Shown: positions 32,780 to 43,560, counted from the stretch's first letter. The stretch is DNA of 64,000 nt from Micrasema longulum (GCA_022494885.1 JAGVSM010001252.1:62001-126000); one strand, 5' to 3'. Numbers and translations are program-made. Notes: generated by a model not told the origin, from the letters alone.

Positions 32780-33480
32780 ACACAAGAGTGACGCTAAGAG
32801 GGTAATAAATAAGATTGCAAAAAAAATTATCAATTTTGGGAAGGATCAGAAGATTTATTGATAAGGACTCTTGCAAAACTATTTACAAAGCAATTATTGA
32901 ACCACACGTTAACTACTATAGTAGCATTTTATTTTTTATCAAACAAAGAAAACATAGATAAACTAACTGTTTTACAAAATAAAGCCTTTAGAATCATTTT
33001 GAAAAAAAACAGATATACGAGGGTAAAGTCGATGGTAAATGAAATGAAATTATTAACAAATAAACAAAGAATATTTTACAATACAATGATATTTGTTCAT
33101 AAAATTATAAACTCTAATAAAAAAACAGAATTTCGGAAAAAAAAATGATCGGAACCAGCATGAACACGATCACAATACTAGAGAAAAGAACAAAATTAGA
33201 CTTCCATTTAGGAAAAAGGCAAAGTCACAAAATTCCATTTTATTTAAAGCAATTAAAAGTATTACGAAATGGAAAAAAATATTTATGAAGAAAAAAACAT
33301 ATCAAAAATTTAAATAATGGTCAAGACATATGTGATAAACAATTTATAAATTAAATATATTTGCAATGTTATTATTAGAACACACATAACAATATGTATG
33401 ATATGTGTGCCCTACTTTAAGATTTAAATTAGAAAAAAAATATTTAAAAATTTGTACTAAACAGTTGTAACTAAATAAAA
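32780..33480 (+). mobile_element. LINE family 3 RT C-terminal fragment
   Basis: Alternating frames give FIDKDSCKTIYKAIIEPHVN and YYSSILFF, then NKENIDKLTVLQNKAFRIIL, then KQRIFYNTMIFVHKIIN, and finally IRLPFRKKAKSQNSILFKAI. 'KAIIEPHVNYYSSIL' and 'LQNKA.RIIL' are standard thumb-region motifs of LINE reverse transcriptases. At least two frameshifts and a stop at 33146. The 3' UTR (to about 33480) contains a CACACATA/TATGTGTG stem at 33381-33409 and TGCCCTACTTTAAG, shared with 56470-56720. Confidence 0.7.
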
Positions 33481-33589
33481 AGTACATTTATCATATTTGA
33501 TTTACTTCTTGAATCAAAAGATATTACCCAACCCATACTAAGCGTTGGCATACCTCCCTTGCCCCTTATAATTATCATGATGTTGCAAG

Positions 33590-33680
33590 GCACAAGACAC
33601 AAGGCACAGTATCTCAATAGCAAGCCGCCCCCCTCTAGGGGGTATAGAGACGTGGTGGGGGCTGGGAAGGGGATAGAATT
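33590..33680. other. G/C-tract patch with CCCCC-TCTA-GGGGG palindrome
   Basis: Inverted C5/G5 tracts at 33629-33633 and 33638-33642, preceded by an ACAAGACACAAGGCACA repeat and followed by GTGGTGGGGGCTGGGAAGGG. Unusual in this AT-rich window. No function assigned. Confidence 0.3.
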
Positions 33681-33844
33681 GTGTACAAAGCAACTTGCTG
33701 TTTGTGTTCTAGAATCGTACTGAAGAACTTTGAAGTTTACTCCGTGGAAAAGTGGTGCAAATGGTATTTTGAATACTTTTCTGGGTTAGATTTGTTGACT
33801 CGTTAAAATACAATGTATTATAAAAAAAAATCCAATTTAATTTT

Positions 33845-33900
33845 CTCACTGTCTGTCCAGGTGGATGAAAAGTACAGTTATGTGTGTAAATGTAAAACAA
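33845..33900 (+). repeat. Interspersed repeat E, copy
   Basis: CACTGTCTGTCCAGGTGGAT, then AAAAGTACAGTTATGTGTGT: the same core as 18650, truncated. Confidence 0.4.
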
Positions 33901-34340
33901 AAATTACAATAGTTTTACTTATATATGACCAAAAAAGTAAATCATAAATTATTTGAATTAATTAACTGAAAATGACAAAATTTTATTTAAATTTTTGACC
34001 AATTGGATTAACAATTTTTACAAGTTACAGCCGCGGATATGTCATAATTAATATGTTATATTTTATCAATAATACATTTTAGTGTTAATATGTTATATTT
34101 AACCAAAAACCGATTTCATACTCGGAGCAATAAGTAACAAGGCATCGGTGATTCGTTCCATGAGAAATTTAGTACATTCAGGACGGTCCGCTTCGTAGTA
34201 TACAGTTTTAGACAATAATATATTTTTTTAGAGCTTTGTATTATCCAAGATTGTTTGAATTTCTTTGTTGAAACTTTTTTTCTCAAATTTTATTTAAAGA
34301 TTCAAAATATTCCTATTTATCTTTTTTTTATCAACATTTT

Positions 34341-34570
34341 TATAACACTTATTTGTTTATAAATTTGTATAAACCACTTATTTTTTTTTATTTTTATTAC
34401 ACTTCGACCGGTTTTGAGGTTACTACCTCATTGTCAGGAATTTAACTAACTTATAATTACACGCGTTGCTATTTATATAATAAAATATTGTATGAAAGAG
34501 ACAGTCGAAGTGTTTTAAAAAAAAAAAATTAAGTGGTTTATACAAATTTATAAACAAATACGTATAAAAT
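34341..34570. repeat. Fold-back repeat with 30-bp perfect arms and hammerhead-like core
   Basis: 34351-34380 and 34530-34559 are exact reverse complements. Pairing continues inward with poly-T/poly-A and TTACACTTCGAC (34397-34408) / GTCGAAGTGT (34504-34513). Within the left half, the minus strand of 34401-34438 reads CTGACAA, a perfect stem TGAGGT-AGTA-ACCTCA, then AAAACCGGTCGAAG, a near-hammerhead core. Inverted terminal arrangements are known in Penelope-like elements, so a remnant of that kind fits. Confidence 0.55.
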
Positions 34571-34574
34571 GTCA

Positions 34575-36025
34575 TACAACAAAGTGAAAAATGTTTTTGA
34601 TAACAATAATTTTTATAACAGTTTATATACATTTTAAAACGGTTTACCTTTTCACACCTTTTAATTTATAATTAACTATTAATATGAATTTATTTTTAAA
34701 TGTCTTTTACATTAAAAAAATACATATGGTAATTTTTATTCTGCATTTTCCGATAGGTATACATAAGTTAGAAAAAAAATCATAATTTCATAAACACAAA
34801 AAAATCCCACAAAGGAATGATCTGTGTGTAGGCATACATTTTATTTTCAATTTAAATAAAGGTTACCGTAAGAATACGATAGATACCAAAAAATAAAAAA
34901 TAAGTACTAATATTTAACACAATTTTTTTGTCAAGACACTCAGTTTTCAATGCTCCAAAACTGTGACTACTTTTGAGTAGAGCAGTTTTAAGTTAGTTTT
35001 ACCAACACGGAACGAGAAAATTATTTCAAAAATATACGTTATTCATGAAAAAAATATCATATCGGATATACATTTTTACCATTTTTCACTTATTCACATA
35101 AATAAAATCACAGTAAAAAGTTACATGGTACACAATTATTTATTTGATTCAAGATCATGTCATTTAGTCATTTTCCAGGCTAATATTGACGGTAGTAATA
35201 ACTTTGTCCATGCACCAGTGTTGGTAAAGCTAAATTTGAACGGCTCTACTCAAAAGTAGTCATTTTGCAGAACCGATATTGTAAAAAAAGACCATCGATA
35301 TGGTTCTTATGAAATGCATTGAACAGTTTTGTACCAATAAAAAATAAGCTACCTAACCTAATCTGGATTTAAATAAGAAATTTCAAGTAAACTATTGAAT
35401 TTTTGACCAGACATATATAATATTTTTGAGAAATAAATTAATGTTGGCGCATAAAAATATATTTTAGATATTAGATTTCTCGTAGCTTCAAAATGTCAAC
35501 TTTTTGAAATAATTAACTTATAATGTTGTAAAGTATACTTAACTGTATGTATATCAATGAATTTTTCAACTAATATGTAAAAGGCACTAAGTGCCGTTTA
35601 TTTAAATTAAATAAATAAAATTATAATTAAAAGTATATAAAAAATTGCCAAACCCAAATGTAAGTATTAATATGTTATATTTTTCGTTGCACCTAAGTGT
35701 CGTTATTATAGTATAGCGTAAAGATATCGCACCAACTTTAGCATCTTATTGCCAAACTTCTCCATCTTCTCCACGTTGCATTATGAATAATTTCAATCTT
35801 AGATAATACCCTTGAGAATTCTGCGAAGTTTAGCTGAGGCAAGATAGGACGGTGAGGGGGAGGGAAAGGACGGACGGGAAGAGGAGAGAAGAAGAGGAAG
35901 ATAAAGACAAGAAACACAAGGAAATTTTGCTTACTTGTGTTATTGTGCTTTCAAAATGGCGCGTCAGCCATTTCATCATGCAATAAAAAAAACGAAAAAA
36001 TTATACATTTACAGGTAGCAACTTA
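34575..36025. other. Gene-free stretch with a GA-rich tract
   Basis: AT-rich without supported genes. 35838-35915 is a purine tract (GGTGAGGGGGAGGGAAAGG, then GAGGAGAGAAGAAGAGGAAG) of unknown role. Confidence 0.4.
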
Positions 36026-36027
36026 TT

Positions 36028-36095
36028 CAGGCCTGTGTCCGGGCTATTAGGAATACAGTTTTTTGTGTGTAATTTAATCAGAATCCAGTTTCGAA
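36028..36095 (+). repeat. Interspersed repeat E, degenerate copy
   Basis: CCTGTGTCCGGGCTATTAGG, AATACAGTTTTTTGTGTGTA and AATCAGAATCCAG. Same layout as 18650. Confidence 0.35.
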
Positions 36096-36099
36096 TTAC

Positions 36100-36440
36100 A
36101 TCGTACCAATTAGATACTTGTTTATTGAAATGTTTATTAAAACATTCACATTTTTATTAAAAAAACGGTTTTACTTATTGACAACTAAAGATAACTCTGT
36201 TCAAAAAGATGTGGCTAACATGGTTTCGGTTACCAAAACCCCTTTGACATCGGCAGTCGCTTTCATCTTGCGAACAATAATACAATATGTGAAAACAGTG
36301 CTTAATTTTTTTGGTTCTATATTGTTTACTTTTTATCATGAATACTTGACTAACTTACTTCTCTGCTGATGTATATTTTTTATTTAAATCATTATCATGA
36401 ACTCTCAAAATATTTCAAACTTTAAATTCATAAATAAAGG
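36100..36440. other. No gene seen
   Basis: The 83-codon frame at 36118-36369 is hydrophobic and motif-free. Confidence 0.35.
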
Positions 36441-36449
36441 TTTAGAATT

Positions 36450-36785
36450 CCAACCATCTATGCGCTCTGTAGCTGCAGGGTGTGTTGTAATCCAGCTGTT
36501 ATTAGTAAACTTAGAAATAATTAGAAAAAACGAATTTCAGTTTTTTAATTATGTAAATGGGGGTTAAGTTTTAAACCATCGATGCGCTATGTAGCTGCAA
36601 GACATGATGTAATCTAGCTCCTATTGTTATCTGTTTTTATATTAATTTATAATTGGAAATGAGAAATATATATCCCAACCATTGATGCGTTATGTAGCTG
36701 CAAAACGTGTTGGGATTTTCATTGCACAGCAACCTTGAGGTGATTTTAACAAAAATGGCGCTGTATAAATTATCCACAATATAAA
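36450..36785 (+). repeat. Three GTAGCTGCAAGACG units plus tail module
   Basis: Units near 36456, 36572 and 36680 each carry ATGCG-T-TGTAGCTGCA. The first two are followed by TGTAATC-AGCT, the third by the tail module CAACCTTGAGGTGATTTTAA, AATGGCGCTGTATAAATTAT (36728-36785). Unit period is about 108-116 bases. The same architecture as 8148-8605 shows that the whole array plus tail moves as one element. Confidence 0.65.
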
Positions 36786-37009
36786 AAATAATAATTCTCT
36801 GTTGTAATCGGGGCCCTGATGGGCTGAATTTTTAAGCATGTAGGTGAAACATTCTCAATAATTCGAGTAAGATTATCTAATTTACCTGGTCTATATTTTT
36901 TCTCATATTTCTAGTAATCGAGACTATGTTATACTTTTTGGTAGCCATTATTAGAAGTGATATCAAAATTACAAGAAATATTAGAAAAAATGTGAACCAG
37001 TTAAATTAG

Positions 37010-37046
37010 GCCCATTTTTGTGAAAATTCACTTCAAGGGCTCTTTA
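37010..37046 (-). repeat. Shared 3' tail module, minus strand
   Basis: The complement reads AGAGCCCTTGAAGTGAATTT, TCACAAAAATGGGCC, a degenerate tail module. Confidence 0.4.
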
Positions 37047-37109
37047 CAATTCTAAAATTTGACTTATTTCTAACATACCTAACACTACATATAACTTTAA
37101 TTTATTTTT

Positions 37110-37670
37110 ATTGTTTATTTATTTATTCATAAAATACATTCATATTACAAAAAATATAACAATAACGTATCCAAAACTTTATGAGGTTAAGGGCCCTGTG
37201 TTGAGTTGGGATACAACATTGTGGAAAGTGGAAGCACGTACATAATTAAATAATAGCAAAAACTAAAATAAAATATTATTACATAAATAAACATATATTT
37301 CAAAGGGCATCTAGATATCACGCTTAATGGTAAATAAGTCTTTGCAATATCTCGGAGCAGTCTCCTTGTTTTTTTGATTAAATAATTCAAACTATAGGAA
37401 AACCTCGTACAAGCATTCTACTGATCTACTCTTGTAGCCGTATGACCAGAAATGTGTCAATGACTCTTTTTTTTTAAATGTCTAATGTCCAGTACCTTCA
37501 TGAATTGAAACAATGTTTCAGATGGAAAAGTAAGGGGACATCGCAGCATCACTTTTAGTATTAATTTTTGTACGTTTATTAGGGGGTTCATGAAGTTCAG
37601 TGCAACCTCCCCAGCCCACTATACCATAGGTTGCCACTGACTGGAAAAGAACAAAGTACACAGTTATATT
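37110..37670 (-). mobile_element. LINE family 4 C-terminal fragment with 3' UTR
   Basis: Minus-strand reading from 37640: SVATYGIVGWGG, then after a frame change PLINVQKLILKVMLRCPLTF, PSETLFQFMKVLDIRH. 'YGI..WGG' and 'LQK..LK...P..P...LF' are conserved in LINE reverse transcriptase thumb regions. The end includes TGTTGTATCCCAACTCAACA and an AATAAATAAATAAACA tail near 37115. A second 3' end of this family is at 42300-42445. Dead copy. Confidence 0.65.
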
Positions 37671-37710
37671 TTCTGATTTTAAAATGGAGGGTATGATAAA
37701 CGAAAGAAAT

Positions 37711-37880
37711 GAGATTTCAGTTGAGGTCTGAACTGACTGGGACTGACGATGATTCGCAAGCGTGAAGGCAATTAAGTCCAGGCAGAGGGGACAACAACGG
37801 TAAAAGCACAGAACCTGGTGTGAGGGCAGCGTCGAAGTTCGATAAGTTTTCCTCTGCCTGAATCAAGCATAAGAGTTTTG
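37711..37880 (+). repeat. Interspersed repeat D, copy 2
   Basis: GAGATTTCAGTTGAGGTCTG, ACTGACGATGATTCGCAAGC, GTGAAGGCAATTAAG, AGGCAGAGGGG and TTTTCCTCTGCCTGAATCAA, matching 8611-8760 with an extra internal 40-50 bases. Confidence 0.5.
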
Positions 37881-37989
37881 TACCCTCAGAGTTATAATAA
37901 TAATAATAAATTTTATTCCAGTAAAATGGCTAAATTGTATAGAACCTATTCAACTATATAAAATAAAACATATTTAATTTTAATCTAAC

Positions 37990-38450
37990 AATGTGCAAGC
38001 GAGATCTGAGCCAAAGCACAAGATGGCGAGCAATAAAAGCTTACGTATTGCCAGTATTGCTGTATCGAGTGGAGGGTTGGACTCTTAAAGTTTCAACGAT
38101 GAAAAAAATTGAGGCCTTGGCTGAGCAGAAGAATGCTTCAAATCTCATGGACTGATCGTGTCTCCAATAAAGCGGTTTTAAGCATTATGCACAAAGAGAG
38201 GGAGTTACTGACCACTGTCAAAAGAAGAAAAGCCCCATACTTTGGTCACCTATTCTGCAATGTATGCCCTTTTCCAACTTATTTTGGAAGGAAAGATAGA
38301 GGCCAAGCGGAGTTATGGAACGGAAGAGATCATCATGCCTCAGAAATCTCAAACAGTGGTTCAGTGTGCCGGATGCAACAGCGCTGATAAGACTGGCCCA
38401 GGATCGTGATGAATTCAGAATGATGGTCGCCAACCTCTGGTAGGAGCGGC
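37990..38450 (+). mobile_element. LINE family 5 C-terminal fragment
   Basis: Three frames in succession give MCKRDLSQSTRWRAIKAYVL, PVLLYRVEGWTLKVS; then LSRRMLQISWTDRVSNKAVL, KERELLTTVKRRKAPYFGHL; then RNLKQWFSVPDATALIRLAQ and DEFRMMVANLW with a stop. These are the 'YG.E.WTL', 'RRML.ISW..RV.N..VL', 'RR...YFGH' and 'LR.WF...' blocks of a common arthropod LINE ORF2 tail. Two frameshifts; no polymerase core. Confidence 0.8.
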
Positions 38451-38454
38451 AAAA

Positions 38455-38975
38455 GAAGGAGAAGAAGATAACAATGTAGATATAACTTATGTATAAAATA
38501 TGTATAATACATTGATGAAAAATTTTAAAGATGAAAACTTTTTTTTTTTTTAACTGAGGTACAAAACAAAATTCAATAAAACAATCAACTTTTAATGAGA
38601 TAAAGAAAAGTAGAATAAAATAAAACTAAAATTAAATATTTTTTTGCATAAGTGAGATAGCATAAAATAACATTGACGTAATATTTGTAATAATTCACCA
38701 GAGAAGCCTTAAGCTTTATTGCATAGAAGAAAAGAGTTCCAAATTTTTAGTTTGGTTTTTAGTTTAACAACAAACGTGGACAATTTTGGTTTGCGCTTGC
38801 AATTTTCGACCCGAGTACCCAAGACCCGTTTTGCTATAATCTGTAGCTAACTTGTGGTTAATAATCATAGAATGGTATTTCTTCGTATGGACGACTCTAT
38901 TAGCCAGCGGCGTGTTATTGCTCGAAGTGCGTACTTATAATACTTAATATACAAGAGAATGTAAAATCCATTTTA
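38455..38975. other. No gene seen
   Basis: AT-rich with poly-T near 38540. Confidence 0.35.
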
Positions 38976-38984
38976 TATTTAATT

Positions 38985-39250
38985 TTTTTAGTTGCTGAGT
39001 CAGCCAGGTATAACGCTGAACAGATAAATGTCGTTTGTTTGGCGGGAACGCGGCTGGGAAACTCCACACCCCCTCCCGTACTGCACCCCTCTCAATACAC
39101 ACCCCTTTCGCTAAAGTAGATAACTACACTCACTGTTTATGCCATTTCCCGCCATTGTGGAGTCACGGGGTGACCAGTAATCAAATAATTAATAAATTAT
39201 TTTAATTAAGTTGCGCTGTGACAAGCTGACAAATACCGTTTTGAATGATG
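38985..39250. promoter_or_regulatory. Candidate regulatory patch with E2F-like and other motifs
   Basis: Unique and GC-richer than its flanks. Motifs: TTTGGCGGGAA (39038-39048) and TTTCCCGCC (39145-39153), opposed E2F-type sites; GGGAAACTCC (39056-39065), a Rel/NF-kB-type decamer; CACACCCCCTCCC; CATTGTGG (Sox-type) at 39153; and an inverted GTCAC-GGG-GTGAC at 39162-39174. No gene is visible beside it. A promoter or enhancer role is inference. Confidence 0.35.
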
Positions 39251-39254
39251 TGTT

Positions 39255-40035
39255 AATTAATGCGTTAAACTTGTTTATTTAATGTTATTAAACCTGCTAA
39301 CAGTAGAATCGGAATGTTTACAATATGATGGAAATTACAGACATATGAAAAATAGACATGTTATTGCCTCGCCTACCACATATAGTATTTAGCAAAAATT
39401 GCATCACCATCAATTTTTTCAAATATTTATTTTGTTTTATTTTATTAGGTAATTCAACAAAGATACTTAAAAACACATCATTTTTAAAACGCAACAGTTC
39501 CACATGCATATAAGTGTTGATAAACGAAATGGTGCGGCTATTTTAAAACAGTTTTTCCTCCAAATTTTGAAGACAATAACAATGACAATTTATAGCAGCG
39601 TGGCTCGTAACAAATAACAGTTTAATTAGATTTTGTGAAACAGTTTCAGCCGTTGTATGAACTATATTTTTTGCCCATACTGCTTTTAACTGTTATTTAG
39701 AAACAGTTTAATTTTTGAAACAGTAACTGATACTTTAACTCGTTTTGAATAACCGAAACGCCAATCTCTAATGCATACATGTGTGTCGTTTCTTATACAA
39801 GATAAGTTGTAAACGTATAGGTACTTATAGACTTTTGTTAATTAAGATTCAAACCAAGAACAAATATATAAAGGTATTCCATCCGAAAAATGATGTTTTG
39901 GGTTGATTAAAATTTATTCCTAAGAATTTTTCGCAAAAGTATCATGATGTCGATTTTGCTATTTCGCCAGCATATATATATTGCTATGTTATTTGAAAAA
40001 AAAGTTAGCAAAGGATATAAATAAATATTTTTTAA
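39255..40035. other. No gene seen
   Basis: AT-rich; no supported frame. Confidence 0.4.
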
Positions 40036-40039
40036 TTTT

Positions 40040-40790
40040 TTTTTATTTATTTATTTATTTGGATAACCAACAGCTATAAATATCTCATATTTACATAACA
40101 AAACAAATAACAAATAAGCCAATTACAGGTTTTCACAAGTAGCATCACAGTAAGTTAAAAAAGATTCTCGAACATAAATGAATAGTAATTAAATGTAAAT
40201 TTAAAAGAAAAGAAAAAATACCACGAGTTATTTCGAAAGCAAACGCCGTACGTCATTAAGATTATTTACAAATAAATCTATGTTAAATGATTTATTTATT
40301 ACATTAAAATTATTAAAAGTTCGCCATAAATATGAATTTTGCCTAAAATTAGATGAACCAAGAGGTATGTGAAGAAGAGGGGTATTTCTTAAAACTTTGG
40401 AAGGAACATTGATAAAAAGTTTGCAAAGTAGTTCAGGACAGTCAATTGAACCAGAGGCAATTTTAAGTAAATAAATTACATCCGCTATTTCACGACGTTT
40501 TTGCAGAGGCAATAGGTGATGTTTTTTACATATATGAATATACTGGTCAGATTTAAACTCAAGTTTTAACCGGAAACACATGAACTTTACGAATTTTTTT
40601 TGGATATTTTCAATGCGTGATATCTGCACACTGTACATAGGATTCCATATTTGTGATGCATATTCTAAGTTGCTCACTAATGTACAGTAAAGGATTTTAA
40701 GTGTCTTTGCCATAGTGAACGATGTAGAGCTACGCATAACAAAGCCAAGCGCACGCGATGACTTTTTTATATATGTCATAAGGCCTCGTT
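40040..40790 (-). mobile_element. LINE RT C-terminal fragment, best-preserved frame in window
   Basis: The minus-strand frame 40228-40779 (183 codons, uninterrupted) reads SSRALGFVMRSSTSF, LKILYCTLVSNLEYASQIWN, IENIQKKFVKFMCFR and LLPLQKRREIADVIYLLKIA. It then has IDCPELLCKLFINVP, NTPLLHIPLGSSNFRQNSYL and a stop. 'K.LY...V...LEYASQ.W.P', 'IE.IQ..F..F' and 'R....D...L.K...G.IDC..LL' identify the region C-terminal to the palm in Jockey/CR1-group LINEs. The start Met is just an internal residue; the upstream polymerase and endonuclease are missing. The 3' UTR runs to a TTTATTTATTTATTT run at about 40044. Confidence 0.85.
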
Positions 40791-40837
40791 TTAGTTGTGC
40801 AGTGGTAAGACGGTTGTTTTTTTAAATATTTTTATAC

Positions 40838-40968
40838 ATAGTTTTACCACAAATACGTCTGAGAGATCGCTCTTTGACAGCGTTCAGCCTATCTTCGTTT
40901 TTGTTTTTTCAATTTCATCCTTCTCTTCCACGTATAAAGGCTGACACCAGGACTTCAATGTCTCTCAA
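40838..40968 (-). mobile_element. LINE family 1 short fragment
   Basis: The complement encodes DIEVLVSAFIRGREG, a decayed 'HNGVLVPTLMYGSE', followed by EDRLNAVKERSLRRIC, the equivalent of 'RLNAAEMRSLRQMC'. Truncated at both ends. Confidence 0.55.
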
Positions 40969-40974
40969 CCTAAG

Positions 40975-41110
40975 TCATGTGAAAAGTGGTCAAGACGCTT
41001 AACTCACGAACGGAAGGTTCCGGGTTCGATTCCCGGCGAGAAGACAGATTTTTTCGTGAGTTTTCTCAAGCCTGGGTTTCTGTGCTGTAATTCACCACTG
41101 AAATTACTCT
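40975..41110 (+). mobile_element. tRNA-derived SINE, family C
   Basis: AAAAGTGGTCAAGACGCTTA (A-box-like), then GGTTCCGGGTTCGATTCCCGG: a perfect T-arm (CCGGG/CCCGG) around a canonical B box. The flanks do not pair as an acceptor stem, and GAGTTTTCTCAAGCCTGGGT follows, so this is a SINE-like retroposon rather than a tRNA gene. No second copy was found in the window. Confidence 0.55.
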
Positions 41111-41245
41111 CCCTGACCCATTTTGGTGCAAAGAATACAAGTATTAAGGAAAAATATGCAAGGATTGTTTGACAAATGGATGCGCGTACCTTTCATATTT
41201 TCTACCTACCCCTTCGAGATAATAGTTTGAAGGTATAGCGCGCAG

Positions 41246-41919
41246 CAGTGGCGAGCCGTGTTTTTTTTAAAGGTATCTACAAAAATGTTCATTCATTTGT
41301 ACCTACATATAAGTACATAATATGTTTGAAACATAATTACAAACGACCATTTTTTTTGTGGTTCTGTGAAAATCAACTCAAACAACAAGTATTATTCACC
41401 ACGCGATAAACGTAACTTTATTCTACACTATTTTAATACAGAACTTGAACAAAAGTTTATTAACAAATACTACAATGACATTCAGCAGTAAATGTCAACA
41501 TTGAAAACCAACCGTTTTCTTTTTAAATGAATAATGCCAAAAACGGCCACTGCAAACGCCACATGTCCTATGTGATACAAAATATGTCAACGGTATCATA
41601 TCAAAGAAAAATAGTCCTTCGGAAATATTGTTTGAAATACAAGTTTGCAAAAAGAGAATCTTCTTGTAATCTGCAAGCTTGTTTTAGTAAAAAAAAAATG
41701 ACTTTGGTTAAAGATGTAAAATATATTGTACTTTTTTTGTATGGAGGAATAAGCTGAGGTAATCGGCTAGATTCATCGTTCACTGAGAACGGGCAGGGCG
41801 CTGGGCGCACTTTATAGATATTTTTAAAAATAAAATAAAAATATTTACTAGAAAGCATTATCGAAAGTCAAATATAATGGCAAGCTGTAATAATTGCATA
41901 CTTTGACGATTAGCCACTG
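41246..41919 (+). mobile_element. hAT-type MITE, full length with 8-bp duplication
   Basis: Begins CAGTGGCGAGCCGT and ends with the complement of CAGTGGCTAATCGT. Flanked by GCGCGCAG (41238-41245) and GCGCACAG (41920-41927), an 8-bp duplication with one difference, as expected of hAT. The interior (674 bases in total) has no transposase; the 76-codon frame at 41527-41757 shows no domain. The shared interior with 17736-18451 (inverted) and 12060-12647 defines one family. Confidence 0.85.
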
Positions 41920-41929
41920 GCGCACAGCA

Positions 41930-42298
41930 GTAGTAGGAAAAATATTTTGTAATTAAACGAAAAACCCTAAAACAACCATTTGAATCTCGCCATGTCGCAA
42001 ATAAACGTAACCTTAAAATAAAGGTCCTTTTATGTCCATACACAACGGGTCCCTACGCGATTTTCCCTCCCGCTTCCTCTCTAAGTTTTCAATGAATCTT
42101 GCGTCCCTCTCTACATTTCTGTGTCATCATAAAACATTGTATCAGGGGTGTATCTTCAATGCGGGACCACTCGTGCGTAAGTTTTTAAATCTCATTAAAA
42201 TCCCGAGCAAGAAAGGCACATCGGACCGAAGTACCTTTTGGCGGCTGAGGTTTTATTGTATGGAAAATGTACATACTTGGAATATTTAAAACATTAAT
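41930..42298. other. No confident gene
   Basis: 42020-42250 has balanced, pyrimidine-rich composition and an 85-codon frame without known motifs. Confidence 0.35.
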
Positions 42299-42299
42299 T

Positions 42300-42445
42300 T
42301 TGTATTGAGATCCAAAATGTTTTATTTATTAAAAAATTACATAGCGCATAGCATAAAAATAGTAAGGTTCCTCAACGTCTATAGGACCAAAAGCCCTGTG
42401 TTGAGTTGGGATACAACATATTGGAAAGTGGAAGCATATATATTA
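42300..42445 (-). mobile_element. LINE family 4 3' end, second copy
   Basis: CCTGTGTTGAGTTGGGATAC, then AACATATTGGAAAGTGGAAG, matches 37194-37236. TTTTATTTATTAAAAAATTA at 42319 corresponds to its tail. UTR-level homology only. Confidence 0.5.
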
Positions 42446-42449
42446 CATT

Positions 42450-42975
42450 TATTGAATTTACTCTCTCGAGAACAAACACACCGATGACCCAAAATAGATA
42501 AATTTTGCCATAACTTTTTCAAGCTTCAAGAACAAATTATTCCCTAAATTTTTGAGTAACAATTGAGTTTCTAGTATTTATTACGACAATACTATAAATT
42601 ATTCAAGGTTGAAAAAACGATTTTTCTTAATTTTTCTGAGTTATAATTGAGTTTCTAGTATTTACATTTAAAATTGTGTACAACCTTTGTATATGTAAAA
42701 GCCCTTTGGGTGATAGTAAAATAAAAATATTTTAACCCCACTCCTTCCCAATTTGATAATAATAAGTTAATTACGACTCCTAGAAAATGACTCCAAAATT
42801 AAAATCTTCAAAGTAAATTATAAAAATATTGAAATATTAAAGGTAAAATTGCTAATTAATATTTAATGTTAAAAAATAATAAAGAAAAACATTTCAAGAA
42901 ATATCAATTTCATATCATCTTTTTTATTATTTTTATTTCTTGACATAATACAAAGATTTGTATTTACCATACGAA
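42450..42975. other. No gene; weak tail-module trace
   Basis: AT-rich. GCCCTTTGGGTGATAGTAAA near 42703 and AAAATGACTCCAAAATTAAA near 42785 hint at decayed SINE-B sequence. Confidence 0.3.
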
Positions 42976-42980
42976 ACATT

Positions 42981-43127
42981 GTCAACCTCGTGGTGCAGTG
43001 GTTAGCGCGTTTGCCTACCACGCGAGTGCGATTCCCAGCAGGGTTGACATGAAATATTTATTCAAAAAGGTGATTTTACCCTTTAATATTTCATTCACTG
43101 GACTGGCACCTGAAGCGTAAGACTTTA
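42981..43127 (+). mobile_element. SINE family A, 5' half
   Basis: GTCAACCTCGTGGTGCAGTG, GTTAGCGCGTTTGCCTACCA (A-box region), GAGTGCGATTCCCAGCAG (B box), then TTGACATGAAATATTTATTC and ACTGGCACCTGAAGCGTAAG. Best-preserved head of family A. The 3' half with the GATGAT tail is missing. Confidence 0.7.
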
Positions 43128-43129
43128 GT

Positions 43130-43440
43130 AATTAATTTATTCGTTTATACTTTCAATTATCTTATCATACATTTTCATTCCTTTATACATTAAACAATTA
43201 TTTTGAGATTCTATATTTTGCTTCAATATTATTTTTTTAAAGTTTACTTTTAGAGTTCAACTAGACCCTAGGGGTCATAAAATATATAAAATCTTACTAT
43301 GATGTAGATTCAAACTGGATTCTAATATAAGTGCTGCCATCTTGTTTCTTTACCTGAAAAAAGGAATAATTTTAAATGTAATTCCATCTATTTTGCGTAA
43401 ATCAGCAATTGTATGAATCATTGTCAAATTACCAAATCAA
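43130..43440. other. No gene seen
   Basis: AT-rich linker. Confidence 0.35.
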
Positions 43441-43560
43441 ATTGAAAAAAATAAAATTTAAAATAAAATAAAATACTAAAGAATAAATGAAATAAAATAA
43501 AATAAAATAATATAAAATAAAATATAATAAAATAAAATATAATGTAACAAAAAAAAATAA
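43441..43560. repeat. AAAAT/TAAAA microsatellite
   Basis: Long imperfect run of AAAATAAAATAAAAT words; weaker AT-rich simple sequence continues to about 43680. Confidence 0.8.

Noticed and set aside
40985..41045. Possible tRNA gene
   Set aside because: The T-arm and B box are perfect, but no acceptor stem forms and SINE-like sequence continues downstream.
41527..41757. 76-codon frame inside the hAT MITE
   Set aside because: No hAT transposase motif; other copies of the family do not keep the frame.
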